DNA from: CAJCIW01 sp963833965
Lineage (GTDB): Bacteria > Chlamydiota > Chlamydiia > Chlamydiales > Rhabdochlamydiaceae
DNA: 64,000 bases
Direction: 5' to 3'
Assembly: GCA_963833965.1 (NCBI GenBank)
Contig: CAWHZZ010000001.1
Location: 868,001 to 932,000 of the forward strand
In this document: piece by piece, positions 17,800-25,348 of the stretch
How the letters are laid out: each line of letters begins with the position of its first letter
Position numbering within the stretch: the stretch's first letter is position 1
Made by a program: the position numbers and the translations under genes
The notes under the pieces: model-generated
Told to the model about the DNA's origin: nothing
Database searches by the model: none
The model's input: the letters and a program-made list of their open reading frames with translations, nothing else

Positions 17800-20748
17800 T
17801 CACGGACATGTGCCAATCGACACATTAGTTGTGCTGAAATCCCCAATATTGTTCTGAGGTGGATTGAGGATAAAGTTGCCTATGCCTGGGTTGCTGAGCA
17901 CATAGGCGCCTGCTGATGGGTAAGCGATGTTGTCGTTAAGCTGCATGCAAACATTTCCAGAACCCAGGTTGGTTGCTGTAATCCACGGACTGGGAGATAG
18001 ATTGCCGTTCACGATGAAGTCATTGTCGTTCAAGAGCCAGATGGCGTTACCAGTGCTGCCTACAACTAAATTATAGCCGCCGGAATTGAGGAGGGTATTG
18101 TCCGAAAGATTGATCACCTGATTGCCTGCATTGGCGTTATCACCAACAGCATAGGATGTGCCGGATTGGAAAGTGTTACCTGTGATCGTCCAATCCATTG
18201 TACCCGTGCTGTCCCATATTATATTTATATTATTGTTTCCACCGGTGTTAAAAGCGTTTGAGAATGTATTTCTCGAGATCTGTTGAACGCTATCGACTGA
18301 TCCGGAAGAGCGATACAGATAATTCACCTCGCCCACGCTCGAAAATGTGTTGTTCGTGATCGTAGCATTCAGAGAACCAGTCGAATGAACAAGACTAATT
18401 GTTTGATCTCCATCGGCTGTATTCCCGGACATTGTTAGATCTGTGGCAGAGTTGCTTAAGTCCAAGGATAGGACAATGGTGCTTGCAGTGAGTTGATTGT
18501 CTATCAGAGTAAGATTCAAATTACTCGCGCTTTGAACTCCGATCACGACTCCACGAGCTGCAATGGTGTTGGCGTTGATAATAAGGTTTGTCTCTGTTGC
18601 TTCCATACTGGCATCCCACGCAATCCCTGTATCCGAACCTGTCACCGTATTATTCTCCCAGGTGGAGAATACGGATCCTGCCTCTTGGGTCAAATTCCAT
18701 CCATTGATGATCGCGATGAGCGTATTTCCAGTCATATCCAACGTATGACTAATGGCTGTGCCGAGAACCGTGCTGGCGATTGCATCATCAGTCAGGGAGT
18801 TGATGATAGTGTTTTCAAAGGCCGCGGCAAGATTCCCAGCATTTTGGTTGAATTGAATGGCTTGAGAATAAAAGGCTGTCATGGAGTTGTTTGTTCCAAC
18901 GATAGAAGCGTTTCCGCCATTCATATCGAGTGCCAAGCAACTCCCCCGGGTGGTTATTGTATTGTCGGTCAAGTCCAGGTTGAATTGACCCATTTGCGTT
19001 ACAAAAATTCCTAACGATAGAGTATTGAGGGTGCTGTTTTCAAATGTTAGGTTCTGTGTGGCATTCGTCGCTCCGCTCGCGTCCAATCCGATTCCAACTA
19101 ATCCTATTGTTAGTGTACTATTCTTGATATTGGCCGTGATCGAACTTGTGCCATTCGAGGTCACTAAAATTCCGTCGTTGATGGAGTCGAGTTGACTATC
19201 CTTTATTTTTAATCTGCCTATCGATGTGTTGTTTAATGTCCAGTCGATTGTGGTTGACTGCGTGTTAAAATTCGAATTGGAGATTTCTGCTTTAAGATTG
19301 GTCGAATTATTCACGAGCAAGACAGCGACATTTTGGGCAAAGACGCAATTGTCGATTCTGAGTTTTCCCGCGAGGTCGGTCATCGAAAAGCCTACGCCCC
19401 CTTGACCGAGCGGTCCACCCAAGGAGCAGTTCAACAGACGCGCGTTGGCGATATTAGCGCCTCCTACTGCATTTGAAGCGGTCGTATTCTCGATGAAAAG
19501 GCCGGAGATCTCATTATTGTTGCCCAAGGTGATGACGTTCGCGCTTGGGGCGAGGTTCGTAATGATCGGCAGGACGGCCGTTCTATCAACTGTCCCGCGG
19601 CCAGACATTCTCGGCACGGTAACAGTGCCCACCGTAGTCGGAAGGGTTTGGTTGATGCCGCTTCCCCAAAGGCGTTGATTGTCTTGAAGAGTGATTCCCG
19701 AATCCATTCCATTCGTCGTGCCATCGCCGGGGAATACATAGATGACATCGGCATTGACAGACGTCAGGGTGTTGTCAGGGCTTTCAAAGGTGCCATTCGA
19801 GTGGCTGGTGTTATCGACAAACCAGAAATAGTAAGGATCGCCCGTCTTGGGGTTGATCGCGGTCGTGTGGCGATGCTTCCTGCTGACGGGGATGATTTCG
19901 AAGCGGTCGACAGGTTGATAGGCCCGCTTAGCGACCGCAATGGAGTCCGAGCAGCTCCCGTTTGTATTTTTCACTTTCTTCCTAGGGCCGAATGAAAACC
20001 CGAGGCTGACCTGTCCTTGGCAGGTCCATTTAAAAAGGTGGTCGTAGGAAGTATAACCTTCCAGTTTCAAATAATCGTAGATGTTAATCGAGGCCCTTGC
20101 CTCGCCGCCCCAAGTTGTCTTCCCTTTGCCTGTCAGATAATAAGGCCCAGCAGCAAAATAGAGAGGGACATGCCTCCAGGTATTGACATGCGCGCCCACT
20201 TCCGCGTTGGCTCCAGCGAGTACAAACTCAAATTTTTGCCTCAAGATGGCATGGTGTCCTTTAAACTCGTCGAATCTCGTCCGATAGTTGTGGCTTTTTT
20301 TCTCGCCGACCGGCAAGTAGCCATTGAGCCGGAAATCCCAAATCCGCCCTAGAGATTCAAGGCCAGCGGCGACTTGGTTGTAGTGTTGGCGATGTGTGTT
20401 GCGATAATCCCAGTAAGAGTTAACACCCCATACGCGGGTGTCTCTGAGATAGCGGACGCCCAAACCCGCGTTTGCAGCGGGGCGGCCATCGTTGAAAACG
20501 TGACCTCTGCCATCGAGAAAAACCACCCAATTTTCCCATCCGTTGTAGAGGGGAAAGAAACCTTCCACCGTGGTATAGCCAAGACCATAGCCAATGCCGC
20601 CGGGCTCAATGTGTCTTGCGTTCAGCCTCATGGGCTTGGGTCCGCCCAGGCAATTAGCGCTTGTTGTCGAGGTTTGCTGCTCAGCAGCTTCGATTCCGAG
20701 CGTCGACGCAATGAACAATGTGAGCGCAATGGTGTTAGTTAGTTTCAT
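17800..20748 (-). CDS. Inverse autotransporter with beta-helix passenger, copy 3
   Basis: A 982-residue paralogue. Signal peptide and barrel are close to copies 1 and 2 (one notable change: EQQTSTTSANCL after the signal). The passenger is clearly more diverged than 1 is from 2, from about residue 350 on, but keeps the same turn pattern and the same C-terminal NIG..STTNVSIGTCP ending. The ATG at 20748 begins the signal peptide; the AAGAG upstream is a weak ribosome site. Downstream lies the remnant of a fourth copy. Confidence 0.8.
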   Translation of the reverse strand: MKLTNTIALTLFIASTLGIEAAEQQTSTTSANCLGGPKPMRLNARHIEPGGIGYGLGYTTVEGFFPLYNGWENWVVFLDGRGHVFNDGRPAANAGLGVRYLRDTRVWGVNSYWDYRNTHRQHYNQVAAGLESLGRIWDFRLNGYLPVGEKKSHNYRTRFDEFKGHHAILRQKFEFVLAGANAEVGAHVNTWRHVPLYFAAGPYYLTGKGKTTWGGEARASINIYDYLKLEGYTSYDHLFKWTCQGQVSLGFSFGPRKKVKNTNGSCSDSIAVAKRAYQPVDRFEIIPVSRKHRHTTAINPKTGDPYYFWFVDNTSHSNGTFESPDNTLTSVNADVIYVFPGDGTTNGMDSGITLQDNQRLWGSGINQTLPTTVGTVTVPRMSGRGTVDRTAVLPIITNLAPSANVITLGNNNEISGLFIENTTASNAVGGANIANARLLNCSLGGPLGQGGVGFSMTDLAGKLRIDNCVFAQNVAVLLVNNSTNLKAEISNSNFNTQSTTIDWTLNNTSIGRLKIKDSQLDSINDGILVTSNGTSSITANIKNSTLTIGLVGIGLDASGATNATQNLTFENSTLNTLSLGIFVTQMGQFNLDLTDNTITTRGSCLALDMNGGNASIVGTNNSMTAFYSQAIQFNQNAGNLAAAFENTIINSLTDDAIASTVLGTAISHTLDMTGNTLIAIINGWNLTQEAGSVFSTWENNTVTGSDTGIAWDASMEATETNLIINANTIAARGVVIGVQSASNLNLTLIDNQLTASTIVLSLDLSNSATDLTMSGNTADGDQTISLVHSTGSLNATITNNTFSSVGEVNYLYRSSGSVDSVQQISRNTFSNAFNTGGNNNINIIWDSTGTMDWTITGNTFQSGTSYAVGDNANAGNQVINLSDNTLLNSGGYNLVVGSTGNAIWLLNDNDFIVNGNLSPSPWITATNLGSGNVCMQLNDNIAYPSAGAYVLSNPGIGNFILNPPQNNIGDFSTTNVSIGTCP

Positions 20749-20844
20749 GGAAACTCTTTTTTTCTCAATTTACCTTTCTTGGAAAAAAAGTATACACAAA
20801 AACAGAGGTCAATATAATGAAGTTTTAAATGAGTACAGAGCACT

Positions 20845-20862
20845 AGGTTACGCTTTTTAGAA
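20845..20862 (+). pseudogene. Deletion scar of the beta-barrel gene
   Basis: CTAGGTTACGCTTTTTAG is equivalent to the last codons and stop of the barrel gene (compare 16808-16825). Just upstream, 20800-20835 matches the 5' flank of that gene (16000-16030). The whole coding region between has been deleted. Confidence 0.65.
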
Positions 20863-20909
20863 AAAAATTTTCGTAGGCAATTGTTCTTAGTTTTGCTAGC
20901 TTAGCAGAG

Positions 20910-21692
20910 ATGAGAACTTTTCTTTTTACTTTACTTCTCTTTTCCCAAGCGCACGCCCTTTACAACGGGAACCCAAGCTTCCCCATGATGCCCGAACAGA
21001 GCCTATTTTTTTCCCGCGAGGAGTGGTTCGGGGTCAAGGTCGGCTACCAGTTCGATGGGGTCTACGATCGCCGTTTGCGGATGGTCCACCGGCATGCCGA
21101 TCAGAGAAAAAGGGTGCAGGAATACGAGTCGATTAGCAATCTGGGGATATTGACATTAAATTTTAACGATCGGGTTGAACTGTTCGGCAACGCCGGCGTC
21201 ATGTCTTTTGATCTCGATCAACGTCCCTTTGAAAAAATTAAAATTTCCTATGATTCGCAGACGCATTTCGCTTGGGGGGTCGGAGGCAGGGCAATCCTGG
21301 CCTATTGGGGGGATCTCCAGATCGCTGTCGCTGCCGCCCACCTTCAGTCCAATCTTCCTTTCGCGTCAGTGAAAGTCAACGACAAGTCGTATTCAAAGAG
21401 GGGGGCGAAATCCGAGTTCCGGGAGTGGCAGGTCGGAGCCGGAGTTTCCTACCGGTTCCACTGGTTTGTCCCGTATGTGGGGTTGGACTTTTCCGACTTT
21501 CGGATGAAGATCGAATCTTTGAGGTCGCTCAATTTCCTCTTCGATCGCAACCACGTCGTGTTCAAAGAAGTCTATCCTCTCGGCCTCTTTTTGGGTTTCG
21601 GCCTCTCCCCAGACAAAGGCATCAATGTCAACTTCGAGGCTCGGTTTATCAATGAGAACGCCGTCTCGGCAAGCCTCGACTTCAAGTTTTAA
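20910..21692 (+). CDS. MOMP-like outer-membrane porin
   Basis: A 260-residue protein. Signal peptide at residues 1-17 (RTFLFTLLLFSQAHA), then LYNGNPSFPMMPEQSLF and WFGVKVGYQFDGVYDRRL, which parallels the mature N-terminus of chlamydial MOMP (LPVGNP..., RVGYYGDFVFDRVL). The rest is alternating barrel strands ending in SLDFKF with terminal Phe. MOMP-like families are expanded in Waddlia and Simkania, which fits the lineage. A general diffusion pore in the outer membrane is the likely role. The gene is shorter than MOMP (about 390) and has few cysteines. A truncated paralogue lies at 17320. Confidence 0.78.
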   Translation: MRTFLFTLLLFSQAHALYNGNPSFPMMPEQSLFFSREEWFGVKVGYQFDGVYDRRLRMVHRHADQRKRVQEYESISNLGILTLNFNDRVELFGNAGVMSFDLDQRPFEKIKISYDSQTHFAWGVGGRAILAYWGDLQIAVAAAHLQSNLPFASVKVNDKSYSKRGAKSEFREWQVGAGVSYRFHWFVPYVGLDFSDFRMKIESLRSLNFLFDRNHVVFKEVYPLGLFLGFGLSPDKGINVNFEARFINENAVSASLDFKF

Positions 21693-21826
21693 AGGGGCTT
21701 TGACGTAGAAATCCCTTTCAAAAACTTTTGAACAGCACGCTCGAGCGCACTCCTGCTCCTTCAGGGTTGGGTTAGCCGAGCTATGTGTTTTTCTCGGGCG
21801 CCGAAGAGCGTCCTCCCTTAACCGTC

Positions 21827-21859
21827 GAAGAACTCCTTCTTTACAAGGAGGAGTTCTTC
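21827..21859 (+). terminator. Hairpin after the MOMP-like gene
   Basis: GAAGAACTCCT pairs with AGGAGTTCTTC about 140 bases after the stop codon. The rest of the gap 21693-21987 shows nothing recognisable. Confidence 0.5.
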
Positions 21860-21987
21860 AAAACACTCCAGAGCATTTCCCATTGCAATAAAAGAGGATT
21901 CTTATTATAAGTGTTTGTGTCGATTTTAATTTTTTTATAAAAACGGAACAGAGCAGAGGATTAGTGGGACAGGTAGGAAAAATCAAT

Positions 21988-23229
21988 ATGAAATACAAAC
22001 AGTGCTTATCATATCTTTGCGCAGCTTCATGCTTCTTATCTTCTTCCCTCTTCGCCACGACGATCGAAAGTTCCGTTGACATCGACCAAAAAGATATCAA
22101 CGCTGTCCGCGAGTGGATTAACACCAAGCGCCAAGTCACCGTTCGAGAACTCGGAGGCGCGCTTTCGCTCAGCGCCGAGGTCCGCACTGAACTTCAGTCC
22201 GCCGGCGAGACGCGCGATGGAATAAAGCAACGGGGTTCCGGCGGGGCAACAGGTATTCCGACCAATGGTTTCGATATCGAAGTCAATATCATGCTGGACT
22301 ACCGCGCCGATCGCTCCTGGTGTGCAATCAAATTAGAATTCGACAACAACGCGGGTATCGAGAGCGGCACTTTAAACAAAATCAAACTCGAGAAAGCCTA
22401 TTGGGGCGCTCGTGTTGTCCGAGGCGATACCTACAGTTTTGATACCGAACTCGGCCGAAGAAAAATTTCGACGATTCTCGACTCGAAACTTGAATTCAAC
22501 AGCTTTTTTGATGGCGCTTTCTTTAGATATGATCAAGGCATCGATGCTATTGGAGATATTTACGCTCACGTTGGGGCCTTCATCATCAATGAAAATAAAA
22601 ATCAGTTTGGATATTTAGGTGAAATTGGAATTCTCAATGTTGGAGGAACCGGTTTCTACACGAAATATTCACTCATCGATTGGGATACAAAGGATTTTCA
22701 AGATAAAGTTCGGAATCACCGCTTTGATTTTATCGTTTCTCAATTGCTCTTTGGGTATAAGTTCTTGCCCAGCAGGTTGCAGAAAATTGTGCAGATTTAT
22801 CTCGCTGGATTGTGGAACAGCGCAGCCAATAAATTAAAAATTGCCAATCACAAGCGAGCAAACTGGGGCGGTTACGTCGGTGTTTCCATCGGTGAGATCA
22901 AGAAAAAAGGCGACTGGGCATTCGACATCAATTACCAGGTCTTGGCCGCTCAATGCGTCCCTGATTTCGATGTCCAAGGTATTGGTCTTGGCAATGCCAA
23001 TGACAGTGGTTTCTATACAGTCAAAGCCGATGGTTCCGGGGGCCCAACAGCCCGAAGGACTGCAGGTGGCAATGTCAACTACCGCGGCTTCCAAATGACC
23101 TTGGATTATTTGCTCCTAAACCAACTCAACATGCAGCAAAGCTGGCAGCAAGCGATCACGCTTGATGACTCTATTGGGCCCTTCCGCCGCTATAAGCAGT
23201 ATGAGGTTGAGTTTATTTACGGGTTCTAA
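21988..23229 (+). CDS. Putative outer-membrane porin
   Basis: A 413-residue protein with signal peptide (CLSYLCAASCFLSSSLFA), a short charged region (REWINTKRQVTVRELGG) and then a barrel of about 330 residues with strands such as IEVNIMLDYRADRSWCAIKLEF, ending YEVEFIYGF. The layout (conserved N-terminal segment, then a porin of 12-16 strands) resembles the putative porins of environmental chlamydiae, but I cannot name the family. ATG at 21988 is preferred: TAGGAA lies eight bases upstream and the signal peptide starts at once. The TAA stop (23227-23229) is one copy of the target duplication of MITE A3, so the insertion left the protein unchanged. Confidence 0.72.
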   Translation: MKYKQCLSYLCAASCFLSSSLFATTIESSVDIDQKDINAVREWINTKRQVTVRELGGALSLSAEVRTELQSAGETRDGIKQRGSGGATGIPTNGFDIEVNIMLDYRADRSWCAIKLEFDNNAGIESGTLNKIKLEKAYWGARVVRGDTYSFDTELGRRKISTILDSKLEFNSFFDGAFFRYDQGIDAIGDIYAHVGAFIINENKNQFGYLGEIGILNVGGTGFYTKYSLIDWDTKDFQDKVRNHRFDFIVSQLLFGYKFLPSRLQKIVQIYLAGLWNSAANKLKIANHKRANWGGYVGVSIGEIKKKGDWAFDINYQVLAAQCVPDFDVQGIGLGNANDSGFYTVKADGSGGPTARRTAGGNVNYRGFQMTLDYLLLNQLNMQQSWQQAITLDDSIGPFRRYKQYEVEFIYGF

Positions 23230-23390
23230 GAGGCTGTCTGCGATTTTCGTTATTTTGATTTTTGATGGATTTTTCTTTAGGCTTTTCTTCGATCCCGAAG
23301 GACATAGTTAATTAACTAGAACAAGGGATCGAAGAAAAGCCTAAAGAAAAAGGCGCAAAAAGCAACGTAACAGAAATCGCAGACAGCCTC
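23230..23390. mobile_element. MITE family A, copy A3
   Basis: A 161-bp element, the reverse complement of A2, with ends GAGGCTGTCTGCGATTT and AAATCGCAGACAGCCTC. It is flanked by TAA at 23227-23229 and 23391-23393; the left TAA is the stop codon of the porin. The foldback may now act as its transcription terminator. Confidence 0.92.
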
Positions 23391-23426
23391 TAAGGGCTTT
23401 ATTGCGTAAATGTTTGAATTTACCAA

Positions 23427-23515
23427 AAAAATAACAGGATGACCAGGATGGTCAGGATAGGGAATTCATTCTGTATTTTCTTTATCCTGTTAATCCTGGT
23501 CATCCTGTTATTTTT
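23427..23515. repeat. CAGGAT-type inverted repeat
   Basis: Arms of 33 bp at 23427-23459 and 23483-23515, rich in AACAGGAT and CCAGGAT units, fold back around a 23-bp spacer with only a few mismatches. The type recalls CAGGAT-rich repeats seen in many unrelated genomes. With the next hairpin it fills the gap between A3 and the carrier gene. Confidence 0.7.
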
Positions 23516-23577
23516 CCCTAATTTTTGAAAACGCCCCTTGATCTTAAAAGTTTTTGAATGTACCAAAGAGACGAGAA

Positions 23578-23621
23578 ACCACAGAGGGGAATATTCAAAT
23601 TATGAATTTTCTCTCTGTGGT
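23578..23621 (-). terminator. Terminator-like hairpin after the carrier gene
   Basis: ACCACAGAG at 23578-23586 pairs with CTCTGTGGT at 23613-23621, with further pairing of GGGGAA against TTCTCT near the loop. It lies just past the stop codon of the minus-strand carrier gene. Confidence 0.5.
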
Positions 23622-23632
23622 GAAATTACTCC

Positions 23633-25342
23633 CTAAACTTCCGCAAAATACATTGTCTGCTTTCCGCTTTTCTTGTCTGGAGCCACACGCACAGAGAGAA
23701 TTTCTGGGGCGCCGCGTTTAAAAAAGCTGCGGACCGTCTTTTTCATCGAAGATGAGGAAGCATTTATAATCGGCTTCTCTAGCATTAAACAGGGAGTGAA
23801 TCCTCTTTCTTGAAGTTCTTTTGACTGCTTGAAGATCTCCTCAATGTTGCTCTCCTCCGAGGCGCGATGAATCGAATAGAACAATGAAGAGTACCAGTGC
23901 CATTTTTTGCTATCTCTAGGAATTAAAAAATGTGTTTTCGGCAAGAGGCCGGTCATCAGAAGGGCATTCTGCCAAGACGCGCTGTCGATGATCAGGATCG
24001 CTTCGGAGGCGCTTTCGATCGCTTCAGGATTTGGCCGTTGAAATCTAATAAAGGGGAAGAGAAAGAGCCGCGAGAAAAAAGAAAGGAAAAGATCGGAAAA
24101 GCGCAGGCATAAAACGATCGAGACCATCAAGGTGATCAATCCCATGATCCCGAAGCTCGTTGCCGAAGCGAGCCCGCAGAATTGATTGAAGAAATAAAGG
24201 GCGAAAGAAGCGATGAGGACGCCAGTGAAGCTTAAAAAATTTGCCGCAGCGATGGTCTGGCCCCGTTTGCCTCCGTCGCTCTTCAGCTGAATGAAGGTAT
24301 CTAAAGGCACGATGTAAATACCGCCTAAAACGCCGATAGCGAGAAGGCAGGCGACGACCGCGACAAGGCTCGAAGAAAAAAGAGAAATGAGGATAAAAAA
24401 CAATCCGATCCCAAACCCGGCCATGCAGGAAAGTCCAAGTTCGATCCGCTTTTTGGAGATGCGGCCGGCGAGGAAAGATCCCAGCGCAATTCCGAGGGCG
24501 GTGGCAAGAAAGAGATATCCGCCCGCAACTTCGCTCATCTGTAAAGATTGCAGGGCAAAGGGAATGATATTGAGCTGTGTGTAGGCGCCGATCAAGAGAA
24601 AATATGAAGACCCTAAAATCGCGGGGAGAAGATGGTAGACGGTGCGGGTATACTTCAACGTCTGGTAAATCTCACGGAAAAATAATGGATTAATTTTTTT
24701 GTCGGAGCCTTGCGCCAGTGTCCGCTTGACGCCTAGCGCGCTGAAAAATCCGCCGATGGCCACGAAAAGGCAAATCACCGCGATGAAAATGAAGTGACGA
24801 TTTGTGACCTCTGTCAAAAAGGAAGCGAGAAAAGTTCCAATGATAATAGCCAGGTAGGTAAAAGAAGTGATCAGGCCGTTGGCTTTCGAAACGGAATTTT
24901 CAGGGACAAGTTCTGGGATGATGCCGTATTTCGAGGGACCAAACATGGCGCTATGCGTGGAAAGTAGAAAGAGAAGGGTGTAACAGCCCCAGACGCTTTT
25001 CATCCCAAAGGCTAAGATGGCCAAAAGCATGATGATCATTTCGGCGACTTTCATGATCACGAGGAGCTTTTGTTTGCTGAACCGATCTGCTAGAATTCCC
25101 GCACTGGAAGAAAAAAGCAGAAACGGGATCACATAAATGGCCCCTGTCGCCGACAAGATGCTGCTCGCATTGGAAAAACCCAAAGTGTCGATGAGCAAAA
25201 AGGCCATGACGAATTTAAAGACGTTGTCGTTGATAACGCCCAAAAACTGAGTGATGTTGAGAAAGCCGAGCGAATGGCGCCCAGTGGTTGAAAAAGAAGG
25301 AATTTTGTTGTAAATCTTTTTTAGCGAAGAGCGAAGTTGCAT
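23633..25342 (-). CDS. ygeD: YgeD/LplT-like major-facilitator carrier with degenerate acyltransferase tail
   Basis: About 569 residues. The first 420 form a 12-helix MFS carrier with GRHSLGFLNITQFLGVINDNVFK, the start typical of LplT, which flips lysophospholipids across the inner membrane. In Chlamydia the homologue CT641 (ygeD) also neighbours recC, as here. The last 150 residues (ESASEAILIIDSASWQNALLM ... GFTPCLMLEKPI) have the layout of a PlsC acyltransferase but lack the His-x4-Asp catalytic motif, like an inactivated Aas-type fusion. Start uncertain: ATG 25342 avoids overlap with recC, whereas ATG 25396 would overlap it; neither has a ribosome site. Divergent from recC with almost no gap. 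Confidence 0.8.
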   Translation of the reverse strand: MQLRSSLKKIYNKIPSFSTTGRHSLGFLNITQFLGVINDNVFKFVMAFLLIDTLGFSNASSILSATGAIYVIPFLLFSSSAGILADRFSKQKLLVIMKVAEMIIMLLAILAFGMKSVWGCYTLLFLLSTHSAMFGPSKYGIIPELVPENSVSKANGLITSFTYLAIIIGTFLASFLTEVTNRHFIFIAVICLFVAIGGFFSALGVKRTLAQGSDKKINPLFFREIYQTLKYTRTVYHLLPAILGSSYFLLIGAYTQLNIIPFALQSLQMSEVAGGYLFLATALGIALGSFLAGRISKKRIELGLSCMAGFGIGLFFILISLFSSSLVAVVACLLAIGVLGGIYIVPLDTFIQLKSDGGKRGQTIAAANFLSFTGVLIASFALYFFNQFCGLASATSFGIMGLITLMVSIVLCLRFSDLFLSFFSRLFLFPFIRFQRPNPEAIESASEAILIIDSASWQNALLMTGLLPKTHFLIPRDSKKWHWYSSLFYSIHRASEESNIEEIFKQSKELQERGFTPCLMLEKPIINASSSSMKKTVRSFFKRGAPEILSVRVAPDKKSGKQTMYFAEV

Positions 25343-25348
25343 AAATTT

